From contig JASHQH010000061.1 of assembly GCA_030037635.1 (NCBI GenBank), positions 1-58,243 on the forward strand: 58,243 bases of DNA, read 5' to 3'. The translations under genes were made by a program, and so were the position numbers. Every line of letters starts with the position of its first letter. Within the stretch, counting starts at the first letter, position 1. This DNA comes from Acidobacteriaceae bacterium (lineage in GTDB: Bacteria; Acidobacteriota; Terriglobia; Terriglobales; Acidobacteriaceae). Of this stretch, positions 15,959 through 24,627 are shown one piece after another. A model generated the notes under the pieces. It was not told where the DNA came from and searched no databases. It worked only from the letters and a program-made list of their open reading frames with translations.

Positions 15959-18301
15959 ATGCACTCATTTCGCGTGCGGCTGATCCTTGCCTTAATCGCG
16001 AGCGTGACCGTGGTCTCCGTCGCCTCCACCTATTTTGACGTTCTAGCCCACCGGCACGTTTTGCGCGAAGACCTGGAACGGCGCACCAAGTGGATGGGCA
16101 TGAGCGTGCAGTCTGACGTGCAAAATGCAATGGTGACCGGCGATCCCACGTCATTGCTTCAAATTACCGAATTCCTGAAAACCCGCACCGGCGCGTTGGG
16201 GCTGGCCATATACGACCCGCACGGGCAGCTGCTGGCGAGCAGCATACCGGCGGAAATAATGGAGGGGCTGAAACGAGGCGTAATGCAGAAGTCGCTCCAG
16301 AACGGCGCCGAAATGGGTGCGTTCGGGCACGGAGGCGACTGGCAATGGCTGGAAGAGGTGTTTCCCATCCACAACGGGACGCAGTTGCAGGGAGCGATGG
16401 CCATTGTCGTGGATGCGGGATATATCCATGCTGCAGGAAATGACCTGTGGCGGCGGAGTTTCTGGCGGATCCTGGCGCTGGTGATTCTGATCGTGGCCAT
16501 TACGGTAGGGATGGTGCGCTGGTTTCTGATGCGGCCGATGAGCCGGATTGCCGAACGTCTTCGCCATTTGAGAACCGGCCGCGCGGAAGACGTCCCGCTG
16601 CCGTCAACGGTGGAGCTGAGCCTTTTTTCGTCGCTGGCGCGCGAAATGGAGAACCTGGCGGAGAGCCTGAAGGCGGCGCGAGCCGCAGCGGCGGCCGAGG
16701 CGCGGCTGCGCGATGCAGGCGAGCTTTTGTGGACTGCCGAGCGGCTGGCCGTGCATGTTCGCAACAAGGCCGGCTCAAGCCGCATTTTCGTGGTTTCGAA
16801 CCGCGAGCCGTATATGCACATCCAAAAGGGCCGGGAAACGGTGTGCGTGGTGCCGCCCAGCGGCTTGGTGACGGCGCTGGAACCGGTGCTGCGTGCCTGT
16901 GACGGGGTGTGGGTGGCCAGCGGCAGCGGAGACGCCGATGCAACCGCGGTGGACGAATTCGACCGGCTGCGCGTGCCGCCCGACGAGCCCCGCTATACGC
17001 TGCGCCGGGTGTGGCTTTCGCAAGAGGAGGAAGCACAATATTACGATGGCTTCGCCAACGAGGGATTGTGGCCGCTGTGCCACATTGCCCACACGCGCCC
17101 CATTTTTCGCGCCGCAGACTGGGAGTGCTACCAGCGCGTAAACCAGCGCTTTGCCGATGCCCTGCTGGCAGAGATGGAAGACAGCGCGGAACCGGTCGTG
17201 TTTGCGCAGGATTACCACCTGGCGCTGCTGCCGCAGCTGGTGAAGAAGGCGAGGCCGGATGCGCGCGTGGCTATCTTCTGGCACATTCCATGGCCCAACC
17301 CCGAAGCCTTCGGAATTTGCCCGTGGCAGGCCGAGCTGCTCGACGGGTTGCTGGGCGCCGACCTGATCGGTTTCCACATTCCTCTCCATTGTCACAACTT
17401 CCTGGCGACGGTGGACCGGGTATTGGAATCGCGCACTGATCGCGAGCACATGTCGGTGCGCCGTCGCGGGCATTCGACGGTGGTGAGGCCCTACCCGGTG
17501 AGCGTGACATTTGATGGAGCCTCGCGGCCCGACGCCATGTGGGCGAGGGTGGAGATCGAGCAGGAGCGGGAAGCAGCGCGGGAGCGATTGCAGAGCGAGT
17601 TCGGGGTGCGCGCCGAGTCCCTGATGGTCGGCGTGGACCGATTGGATTATACGAAGGGCATCGTGGAGAGGCTGGAGGCGGTTGGGCAACTGTTCGAAGA
17701 TTATCCATGGCACCGGGAACGGCTGACCATGGTGCAGATTGCCGCGCCCAGCCGGACGCGTATTCCCAGCTACGCTGATTTGCAGCGCCGCGTGCGCGAG
17801 ACGGTGGAGCGCGTGAACTCGACCCACCAGACCGCGCGCTGGAAGCCGATTGTGCTCATCGAGCAGCAATGCGATCACGAAGAGGTACGGCACTGGTATC
17901 GTGCCGCAGATATGTGCCTGGTGACCTCGCTGCATGACGGCATGAACCTGGTGGCTAAGGAATTCGTGGCGGCACGCGATGACGAGGATGGCGTACTGGT
18001 GCTGAGCAAATTCACCGGCGCGGCAGTGGAACTGCGGGATGCTTTGCTGGTGAATCCTTACGACATCGCCGGAGTCGCCGAAGCCATCCATCGCGGCCTG
18101 GAGATGAGCTCAGACGAGCGCCGGGAGCGGATGCGGCGGATGCGGCGCCAGGTGATGGAATACAACATTTACCTCTGGGCGGCGAAAATCCTCGGCGACC
18201 TGCGCGACGTGCGCCTGGAACCGGCGGAGGGCGCCGAGTTGAGACGCATAACGTCTGCGAGCGTTTCTTCAGGCGAGCTGGCGATGAAAAAACTGGCGTG
18301 A
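15959..18301 (+). CDS. otsA: Membrane sensor-HAMP fused to trehalose-6-phosphate synthase
   Basis: About 780 residues; the ATG at 15959 lies four bases past AGGAGG (15956 is an equal-frame alternative). Residues 8-26 and 169-191 are membrane helices bracketing a periplasmic sensor-like region of about 140 residues. A HAMP-like linker (192-245) and an Ala/Arg-rich coiled segment follow. From about 275 to 730 it is a GT20 enzyme that joins UDP- or GDP-glucose to glucose-6-phosphate: [34 protein letters not shown] (Arg/Lys donor ligands), and [12 protein letters not shown] with its Asp and Glu are all intact. The glycine loop reads PPSGL rather than the usual GGL. otsB overlaps its stop, so trehalose synthesis seems membrane-tethered and possibly signal-controlled. 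Confidence 0.93.
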   Translation: MHSFRVRLILALIASVTVVSVASTYFDVLAHRHVLREDLERRTKWMGMSVQSDVQNAMVTGDPTSLLQITEFLKTRTGALGLAIYDPHGQLLASSIPAEIMEGLKRGVMQKSLQNGAEMGAFGHGGDWQWLEEVFPIHNGTQLQGAMAIVVDAGYIHAAGNDLWRRSFWRILALVILIVAITVGMVRWFLMRPMSRIAERLRHLRTGRAEDVPLPSTVELSLFSSLAREMENLAESLKAARAAAAAEARLRDAGELLWTAERLAVHVRNKAGSSRIFVVSNREPYMHIQKGRETVCVVPPSGLVTALEPVLRACDGVWVASGSGDADATAVDEFDRLRVPPDEPRYTLRRVWLSQEEEAQYYDGFANEGLWPLCHIAHTRPIFRAADWECYQRVNQRFADALLAEMEDSAEPVVFAQDYHLALLPQLVKKARPDARVAIFWHIPWPNPEAFGICPWQAELLDGLLGADLIGFHIPLHCHNFLATVDRVLESRTDREHMSVRRRGHSTVVRPYPVSVTFDGASRPDAMWARVEIEQEREAARERLQSEFGVRAESLMVGVDRLDYTKGIVERLEAVGQLFEDYPWHRERLTMVQIAAPSRTRIPSYADLQRRVRETVERVNSTHQTARWKPIVLIEQQCDHEEVRHWYRAADMCLVTSLHDGMNLVAKEFVAARDDEDGVLVLSKFTGAAVELRDALLVNPYDIAGVAEAIHRGLEMSSDERRERMRRMRRQVMEYNIYLWAAKILGDLRDVRLEPAEGAELRRITSASVSSGELAMKKLA

Positions 18302-19185
18302 GAGCGGGCACGGGCGTGAAAAGCGAAGCGGCAAAGCGGCTGGATGAGTTTTTCCGCGGCTTTAACGGCGCGGGGCGGTCTTTGTTGCTTCTGGATTACG
18401 ATGGAACGCTGGCGCCGTTCCGTGTCGACCGTTTCAAGGCATTTCCGTGGGCGGGCGTGCGCGCCCTCCTGAGCCTGATCCAGGACCAGGAAAAAACTCG
18501 CCTGGTGGTCGTCACCGGCCGCCCTCCTGCAGAGATTGTTCCGCTGGTGGGGATAAAGCCTGCTCCAGAGGTGTGGGGGTTGCACGGCGCAGAGCGCCTG
18601 CACCGCGACGGCCGGCACGAGGTGGAGCGTATTCCCGATGCGGCCGGCGCTCAGCTCGATGCGCTTTGCGAACAACTCCGCCACGACGCGCTGGGAGGGC
18701 TGTTCGAGGAGAAACCGAACGCCGCCTGCATCCACTGGCGCGGGATTCCGCCCGCGCGGGCCAAGGCAATTGAGAAGCGGACCCGGGCGCTGTTCGAGCC
18801 GCTCGCTCAAGTGGACGGGCTGAGGCTGCTCGAGTTCGAGGCCGGGCTTGAATTGCGCATCGGGCGCGACAAAGGCGAAGCCGTGCGGGTGCTTCTTGAG
18901 GAGATGCACGACGGACAGCCCCATCCGGCCGCTTATCTAGGTGACGACCTGACAGATGAAGCAGCGTTTCGCGCCATCAAAAGCTACGGACTGGGTGTGC
19001 TGGTGAAGCGCAAGCGGCGTCCCACGGCTGCCGATGTATGGCTGCCGCCTCCGCAGGGAGTGAGACTGTTCTTGAAGCGATGGTGGCAGGCCTGCCGCGG
19101 CATCGAAATCGATGCCTTGACGGCGCAAAGCGGCATGGCCGCCGCGCCCACCGCGGGGTGCGCAGCCGCCGCGGATGGCGGCTGA
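18298..19185 (+). CDS. otsB: Trehalose-6-phosphate phosphatase
   Basis: 295 residues, HAD-IIB phosphatase that converts trehalose-6-phosphate to trehalose. Nucleophile motif LLDYDGTLAPF (Asp33, Asp35), motif II VVTGRP, cap motif GLHGAE, and the late acidic motif YLGDDLTDEAAF are present. The GTG start at 18298 overlaps the otsA stop (GTGA), giving translational coupling; a GTG at 18316 is the alternative. The C-terminal 30 residues are Ala/Gly-rich and look dispensable. With the upstream synthase it completes trehalose formation for osmotic or desiccation stress. Confidence 0.93.
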   Translation: MRAGTGVKSEAAKRLDEFFRGFNGAGRSLLLLDYDGTLAPFRVDRFKAFPWAGVRALLSLIQDQEKTRLVVVTGRPPAEIVPLVGIKPAPEVWGLHGAERLHRDGRHEVERIPDAAGAQLDALCEQLRHDALGGLFEEKPNAACIHWRGIPPARAKAIEKRTRALFEPLAQVDGLRLLEFEAGLELRIGRDKGEAVRVLLEEMHDGQPHPAAYLGDDLTDEAAFRAIKSYGLGVLVKRKRRPTAADVWLPPPQGVRLFLKRWWQACRGIEIDALTAQSGMAAAPTAGCAAAADGG

Positions 19186-19214
19186 GAGGCTTATTTTCGC
19201 GCACCGCCCGCATT

Positions 19215-19220
19215 TACAAT
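19215..19220 (+). promoter_or_regulatory. Possible -10 element giving a leaderless aroC transcript
   Basis: TACAAT lies ten bases before the aroC ATG, and no Shine-Dalgarno sequence is visible. If used, transcription would begin within about three bases of the start codon. Confidence 0.35.
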
Positions 19221-19229
19221 CGAATCTAT

Positions 19230-20411
19230 ATGATCCGCTTTTCGACTGCCGGCGAATCCCATGGCGAAGCCCTGATTGCCGTTGTCTCGGGCCTTCCTGC
19301 CGGTGTCGCGGTCGATCTGGAATTCGTCAATCACGAGCTTTGGCGGCGGCAGCAGGGATATGGCCGCGGCGGCCGCATGAAGATCGAGACCGACCAGGCC
19401 CATGTGCTGTCGGGCATGCGGCATGGCAAAACGATCGGATCGCCGATTGCCATCGAGTTGATCAACCGCGACTGGAAGAACTGGCAGGAGAAACTGCCTG
19501 TCGAGACGGGCGATCCCGCGAAACACCGCGCGGTGACGTCGCCGCGGCCCGGCCACGCTGACCTGGCCGGCGCACTGAAGTTCAACTTCCCCGACGCCCG
19601 CTACGTGCTGGAGCGTGCTTCAGCGCGCGAGTCGGCGGCGCGCGTGGCCGCTGGAGCGTTCGCCAAGCTGCTTTTGCGAAGCCTGGGCATTGCAGTGGCA
19701 AGCCATGTGATTCGCGTGGGGCGCGTGGAACTGGAACGGGATGCGGCTTGGGAAGAAATTACCGCTCTGGCCGGCAAAGAGGAAGTGGTGCTGGCGTGCG
19801 TCGATGGCGAAACCGAGGCGCGCATGAAAGCGGAAGTGGAAGCAGCGACGAAGGCCGGCGACACCGTGAACGGCGTCTTTGAAGTGCTGGCTCACGGCGT
19901 TCCTGCCGGCCTCGGGTCGTACGCCAACTGGGACGAGCGGCTGGACGGCCAGCTGGCGTGGGCGGTGATGAGTTTGCAGGCGGTGAAAGCGGTCGAGATC
20001 GGGCGCGGCGTGGCAGCCGCCGCTTCCTTCGGCTCGCGCGTGCACGATCCCATTCACTATGCGGCCGCGAACCCGCCGGGACGGCCGACGCGTTTTACGC
20101 GCCCGCATAACAATGCCGGCGGGATTGAGGGCGGTGTCTCGAACGGCGAGGATGTGGTTGTGCGCGGCTACCTGAAGCCGATTTCGACGTTGCGCCAGCC
20201 CCTGGAATCGGTGCGCTTCGACACGCGCGAGCCGACCAGCGCAAGTTACGAGCGCAGCGATATTTGCGTGGTGCCGGCGGCAGGGGTGGCGGCCGAGGCC
20301 ATGGTCGCCCTGGTGCTGGCGAATCTGGCCCACGAGAAGTTTGGGGGCGACTCACTGGCAGAACTGAAGCGGAACTTTGACGGATACATCGAACAGATAC
20401 GGAGTTACTAG
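19230..20411 (+). CDS. aroC: Chorismate synthase
   Basis: 393 residues starting MIRFSTAGESHGEAL, the canonical chorismate synthase N-terminus, so the ATG at 19230 is preferred over longer readings in the same frame. Other signatures are RPGHADLAGALKF, the RASARESAARVAAG helix and GGIEGGVSNGE, which bind reduced FMN and EPSP. It makes chorismate in the last step of the shikimate pathway. No other aro gene is nearby; it starts a run of housekeeping genes (def, fmt, rsmB) on the same strand with a gap of only nine bases to def. Confidence 0.96.
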   Translation: MIRFSTAGESHGEALIAVVSGLPAGVAVDLEFVNHELWRRQQGYGRGGRMKIETDQAHVLSGMRHGKTIGSPIAIELINRDWKNWQEKLPVETGDPAKHRAVTSPRPGHADLAGALKFNFPDARYVLERASARESAARVAAGAFAKLLLRSLGIAVASHVIRVGRVELERDAAWEEITALAGKEEVVLACVDGETEARMKAEVEAATKAGDTVNGVFEVLAHGVPAGLGSYANWDERLDGQLAWAVMSLQAVKAVEIGRGVAAAASFGSRVHDPIHYAAANPPGRPTRFTRPHNNAGGIEGGVSNGEDVVVRGYLKPISTLRQPLESVRFDTREPTSASYERSDICVVPAAGVAAEAMVALVLANLAHEKFGGDSLAELKRNFDGYIEQIRSY

Positions 20412-20420
20412 CGGCCAACG

Positions 20421-20930
20421 ATGAAGCTGAAGATTCTGAAATATCCCGAGCCGGTGCTGGAGCAGCCCGGCGAGCCGGTGACCGAGTTCAACGATGAGCT
20501 GCGCGAACTGGTGGACGACATGTTTGAAACCACCTACGCCTCGCAGGGAATCGGACTGGCTGCGCCGCAGGTGGGCGTGTCGAAGCGGCTGACGGTCATT
20601 GATTTGAGCCAGGGCAAGGATCCTGCGCAGAGGCTGGTGCTCATCAATCCTGAGATTATCCTCAGCGAGGGCAAGCAATATGAGGAGGAGGGCTGCCTGA
20701 GCTTTCCCGACATTCGCGAGAAGGTGGTGAGGGCGGCCAAGGTCCGCATACGCGCCCAGAACGAGCACGGTAAGTGGTTCGAGATGGACGGAGAGGAGCT
20801 GCTCGCCCGCGCCTTCCAGCACGAGATCGACCACCTCGATGGCATTCTGTTCATCTTCCGCATGAGCGCGTTGAAGCGCGGCCTGAATTTGCGCAAGATT
20901 CGCAAGATGCAAAGCGACGGCAACTGGTAA
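20421..20930 (+). CDS. def: Peptide deformylase
   Basis: 169 residues. The three deformylase motifs are intact: GIGLAAPQVG, EEGCLSFPD (metal Cys) and QHEIDHLDG (two metal His and the catalytic Glu). It removes the formyl group from nascent N-terminal formyl-methionine at the ribosome. The gene is followed after seven bases by fmt, the usual partner that adds the formyl group. Confidence 0.97.
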   Translation: MKLKILKYPEPVLEQPGEPVTEFNDELRELVDDMFETTYASQGIGLAAPQVGVSKRLTVIDLSQGKDPAQRLVLINPEIILSEGKQYEEEGCLSFPDIREKVVRAAKVRIRAQNEHGKWFEMDGEELLARAFQHEIDHLDGILFIFRMSALKRGLNLRKIRKMQSDGNW

Positions 20931-20937
20931 GACGGCC

Positions 20938-21909
20938 ATGACGAGCGCGGCGAAAGCCCTCAAGCTGGTTTTTTGCGGTACGCCGCAGTTTGCTGTTCCC
21001 ACGCTGGAAGCGCTGCTGGCCGCAGGACATGAGGTCGCCCTTGCGGTTTCGCAGCCGGACCGGCCTGCCGGCCGCGAGCATCAGCTCACAGCTCCGCCGG
21101 TAAAGCAGCGGGCGTTGGCGGCCGGTCTGGAAGTTACGCAACCGGAAAAGATCAAGAGCAACGCGGAATTTCGGTCGCAGCTTGAAGCGATCGCGCCCGA
21201 TGCCATTGTTGTGGTGGCGTATGGCCGCATCATCCCCCCATGGATGCTCGCCGCTCCGCGGCTGGGATGCGTGAATCTGCATGCTTCGCTGTTGCCGAAG
21301 TATCGCGGCGCGGCTCCCATTCAGTGGGCCATCGCGATGGGTGACGCATATACGGGCAACACCACCATGCTTCTGGAAGAAGGGCTGGACACAGGGCCGA
21401 TTTTGATGCAAGAGACGATGGAAATCGGGCCGGAGCAAACGGCCGTAGAACTGTTTCCCCTCATGGCCAATGCGGGAGCGCCGCTGGTGGTGAGGACGCT
21501 GGCCGGACTTGCCGATGGAACCATTCATCCTGAGCCGCAGAATCACGAAGGCGCGACCTACGCGCCGCTGCTCGACCGCGAGGATGGACGGATGGATTTT
21601 CGCCTGCGCAGCGCCACGGAGCTTTACAACCGCTGGCGAGGCTTTCAGCCGTGGCCCGGCGCGTTTACGGCGCTTAACGGGAAGAAGCTGATCGTACACC
21701 GCATGGCGATTGCCCACGAGAGCTATGCCTCCAGGCTGGGGTTTGCCGAGCCGGGATGGATCCTGGCTGAGGATGGTCACCTTCTCGCCTGCTGCGCGGA
21801 GAACACCTGGCTGGAACTCCAGGAAGTGCAGCTGGAAGGTAAGAAACGTCTCGATGCGGCCGATTTTCTGCGCGGAAACCCGCTCACCGGCGACGCGCGC
21901 CTGGGTTAG
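20938..21909 (+). CDS. fmt: Methionyl-tRNA formyltransferase
   Basis: 323 residues. The N-terminal formyltransferase domain has LVFCGTPQFAVPTLEALL, the substrate loop and the catalytic signature NLHASLLPKYRGAAPI with the essential Asn, His and downstream Asp (EGLDTGPIL). The C-terminal OB-fold binds the tRNA acceptor (RWRGFQPWPGAFT). It formylates initiator Met-tRNA with 10-formyl-tetrahydrofolate. It lies between def and rsmB as in many bacteria. Confidence 0.97.
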   Translation: MTSAAKALKLVFCGTPQFAVPTLEALLAAGHEVALAVSQPDRPAGREHQLTAPPVKQRALAAGLEVTQPEKIKSNAEFRSQLEAIAPDAIVVVAYGRIIPPWMLAAPRLGCVNLHASLLPKYRGAAPIQWAIAMGDAYTGNTTMLLEEGLDTGPILMQETMEIGPEQTAVELFPLMANAGAPLVVRTLAGLADGTIHPEPQNHEGATYAPLLDREDGRMDFRLRSATELYNRWRGFQPWPGAFTALNGKKLIVHRMAIAHESYASRLGFAEPGWILAEDGHLLACCAENTWLELQEVQLEGKKRLDAADFLRGNPLTGDARLG

Positions 21910-21914
21910 GCATC

Positions 21915-23294
21915 GTGGCTCAGATCTCACCTGCGCGCCAAGCTGCCTTTCGCATCTTGCTGGCGGTCGAGCGTGGCCGGGCGCACTCTGACGAATTATT
22001 GCGCGGCAAGGATGTGAGCGCGCTTTCGCCGGCCGATCGCAACCTGGCCACGGCGCTGGTTCTGGGAGTGCTGCGTTCAAAAATCCTGCTCGACGAGCGC
22101 ATTCATCCCCTGCTCAAACGCCCCAACGCAAAGCTCGATCCGGAAGTGCGCATCGCTCTGCAGCTCGGCGCCTTTCAGCTTGAGTTCCTCGATCGCGTTC
22201 CCCCGCATGCCGCGATCGACGAGAGCGTAGAGCTGGCGAAACAGGCAGGACACCGCTTTGCAGCGCGCATGGTGAATGCGGTTTTGCGCAGGCTGAACGC
22301 GGCCGCTTCGCCCGCTCCGCGCTTCGATCCTCCGGAGGAGAATGCAGGCGAGCTTGCATCGGCGCAGGCGCATCCCGCGTGGATGGTGCAGCGCTGGACG
22401 GAATCTTACGGCCTGGAGGCCGCGCGCTTGATTTGCCGCCACGGCCAGGCGCAACCGCCGTTGACGATTCGCGTTGAGAGCGCAAAGGCCGAGGATGAAT
22501 TGCTCAAGGCAGGCATGGGTCTGGAACCGGGCGCCCTGCTGACGACGGCGCGCACGGTGATTTCAGGAGACGTGACGGCGACGGCGGCGTTTCGTGAGGG
22601 CCGGGTTCGACTTCAGGATGAGGGATCGCAGCTGATCGGCGAGCTGGCTGCTTGCGCCGCCACAACCCTCGTCCAAAACCAGAAAAAAATTCTCGATGCC
22701 TGCGCCGCGCCGGGCGGCAAGACGCTGATTCTCGCTGAACGCCGTCCTGAGGCGCACATTGTGGCGTGCGAGATGAGCGCCCGGCGGCATGCGGAATTGA
22801 GCAAGCGGATGGCTGCCTATGCGGGTCGAGTGGAATGCCGGCTCGGAGACGCAATGGAAATTGGGGTGGATTCGGAATTCGACCTTGCCCTGGTGGACGC
22901 GCCGTGCAGCGGAACGGGCACTCTGGGACGCAATCCGGAGATTCGCCACCGATTGCACCTGGAAGAGCTTGCGCGGCAGGCCGAGCGGCAGCGCGCCATT
23001 TTGCAGGGTGCGCTGCGCGCCGTGCGGCCGGGCGGACGCGTGCTCTATTCCACTTGCTCGCTGGAGCCGGAAGAAAATGAGCAGGTGGTCGCGGGCGTGC
23101 TCAAGAACTTCCCCGGCGCACGCCAAATCTCGCTTGCGCCGCAGATTGATGCGCTCGAGCGAACCGGAATTCTGACCGCCGGTGGTGCCGAGCGGCTGCG
23201 AGGTTGCCTCAGGGCCGGCGGCTCCCTGCTTTTGCTGCCCGGAGCCATGCCAACCGACGGATTCTTTGTTGCGATGATCGAGAGAGCGGCCTGA
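21915..23294 (+). CDS. rsmB: 16S rRNA (cytosine-967-C5)-methyltransferase
   Basis: 459 residues. The N-terminal NusB-like RNA-binding domain (PARQAAFRILLAVERG to RMVNAVLRRL) precedes a Rossmann methyltransferase domain with the SAM motif LDACAAPGGKT, VDAPCSGTGTLGRNPEIR (motif IV Cys) and the catalytic-Cys motif YSTCSLEPEENE. It methylates C967 of 16S rRNA. The start is GTG at 21915, five bases after the fmt stop, so it belongs to the def-fmt operon. Confidence 0.95.
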   Translation: MAQISPARQAAFRILLAVERGRAHSDELLRGKDVSALSPADRNLATALVLGVLRSKILLDERIHPLLKRPNAKLDPEVRIALQLGAFQLEFLDRVPPHAAIDESVELAKQAGHRFAARMVNAVLRRLNAAASPAPRFDPPEENAGELASAQAHPAWMVQRWTESYGLEAARLICRHGQAQPPLTIRVESAKAEDELLKAGMGLEPGALLTTARTVISGDVTATAAFREGRVRLQDEGSQLIGELAACAATTLVQNQKKILDACAAPGGKTLILAERRPEAHIVACEMSARRHAELSKRMAAYAGRVECRLGDAMEIGVDSEFDLALVDAPCSGTGTLGRNPEIRHRLHLEELARQAERQRAILQGALRAVRPGGRVLYSTCSLEPEENEQVVAGVLKNFPGARQISLAPQIDALERTGILTAGGAERLRGCLRAGGSLLLLPGAMPTDGFFVAMIERAA

Positions 23295-23300
23295 GAGCCC

Positions 23301-23804
23301 TCAACCCTGCTCCGCCTCGAGGCGCAAAGACGGATAGTCGCGGCCGAGCATGGCGCAAAGCGCCTCAACCACCAGGTTGTGATCGTCACGCTGGGGAAGG
23401 CCGGAGACGGTGACGCTGCCCACCACACCTGCTCCTTCTACAGCAAGCGGAAACGATCCGCCATCGGCTGCGTAATCGGCGGCGGGAAGCCCGTAGCGCT
23501 CCAGCAGGGTTGTGCCCTTCGCCTTCATCATCAATCCGGTGGCATAGGAGCTGCGATGGAAGCGGGCCACGACATTGCTCTTGCGGCGCACCCATTCCGC
23601 ATTGTCGGGGGTGGTGCCATCCAGCGCAGCGTAAAAAAGCGGCTGGCCGGAACGCCGCACGTCGATGACCAGCTTGAATCCGCGTTCGACGGCGAGCGTA
23701 CGCAGGCGCGTGCCCAGGTCCCAGGCCACCTGCGCATCGAAGCGCGGCAGGCGTAGTTCCCGCTCCTCAAGAGCGATCCGTTCCAAATCCTCGTTGATTG
23801 CCAT
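23301..23804 (-). CDS. UPF0303 / heme-degrading-domain family protein
   Basis: 167 residues matching the UPF0303 layout: an N-terminal helix with [53 protein letters not shown], and the glycine-rich C-terminus with [19 protein letters not shown]. The fold resembles GlcG/HbpS proteins that bind heme or small ligands; many databases call it 'heme-degrading domain', but direct activity is not established for most members. It converges on rsmB with a six-base gap. Confidence 0.8.
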   Translation of the reverse strand: MAINEDLERIALEERELRLPRFDAQVAWDLGTRLRTLAVERGFKLVIDVRRSGQPLFYAALDGTTPDNAEWVRRKSNVVARFHRSSYATGLMMKAKGTTLLERYGLPAADYAADGGSFPLAVEGAGVVGSVTVSGLPQRDDHNLVVEALCAMLGRDYPSLRLEAEQG

Positions 23805-23824
23805 GATCCGTTGCTCCGCCCTGC

Positions 23825-24595
23825 CTATTTTGCCACTGTGAGTTTAACCAGTGTGTCCTGGTTGACGCGCGCGCCGGGGCCGGGCGACTGGGCGATGACC
23901 GAGCCCGGCTTGATGGGGATCTTGGGAGGAGCGTCGCCCGCACCCACCGGGGCCACGGGAACGTCAACATATTTCGGTGCGGACGACTTGATGCCGGCTT
24001 TGGAGAGCGTCATCTGTGCGCTCACAACCGGCAGTCCGGTCAGGTCGGGCATGACCAGGTCGTCGGGCTGCGTATCGTCGGGCGCGGCCACCAGCAGGCT
24101 GACAGTGGGTTGCTCAATGCCCTGCGCGTGAGGAGGCGGATCCTGAGCCAGCACCGTCCCCTCGTCGGCAGCTGCATAGGGCAGACGCGCGATCGTGCCT
24201 ACTTCCAGGCCGGCGCGGCGCAATTCGAGCACGGCCACCCGCTCGTTTGTGCCCACCGTGTCGGGAACTTCAACCTTCTGCGGGCCCAGGCTTTCGGCCA
24301 CGCGCACCCGCCATTCGCGGCGCACCACCGTTCCAGGTTCAGGCGACTGCGACAGAATGTGTCCCGCAGGCACATCGCCAGAGTAATAACGGTTATCGAC
24401 TTCGAGATTGAGTCCCAGGCCCGCCGTCTCACTGCGCGCGTCGGCCACCGTCAAGCCTTTGAGCGACGGAACTTCCACCTCGGCTCCGTGGATGGCGAAC
24501 TGCATGGTGATAATGGCGGACAGCAAAGCCACGGCCACCAGGACCAGTACCAGCGAGGCCACACGGAAGAACGCGGCAATGGGGCGCATGTTCAC
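23825..24595 (-). CDS. Membrane-anchored triple-PASTA protein
   Basis: 256 residues: a short cytoplasmic start, a membrane helix at about 10-32, then three consecutive PASTA domains (about 40-101, 107-172, 180-256). Each opens with a V-P-x-x-x-G-type segment: [22 protein letters not shown] and [16 protein letters not shown] domains bind peptidoglycan fragments or beta-lactams. In many bacteria they form the outer part of Ser/Thr kinases, but no kinase domain is attached here, and the neighbouring genes do not encode one. It may be a cell-wall sensor or scaffold. Confidence 0.85.
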   Translation of the reverse strand: MNMRPIAAFFRVASLVLVLVAVALLSAIITMQFAIHGAEVEVPSLKGLTVADARSETAGLGLNLEVDNRYYSGDVPAGHILSQSPEPGTVVRREWRVRVAESLGPQKVEVPDTVGTNERVAVLELRRAGLEVGTIARLPYAAADEGTVLAQDPPPHAQGIEQPTVSLLVAAPDDTQPDDLVMPDLTGLPVVSAQMTLSKAGIKSSAPKYVDVPVAPVGAGDAPPKIPIKPGSVIAQSPGPGARVNQDTLVKLTVAK

Positions 24596-24627
24596 GGTTG
24601 CAGATTCACCCGCTCAGAAAAATGGGG

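Noticed and set aside
16775-18091. 438-codon reverse frame opposite the otsA fusion
   Set aside because: The GT20 catalytic motifs are on the + strand; the antisense frame has no domain or ribosome site.
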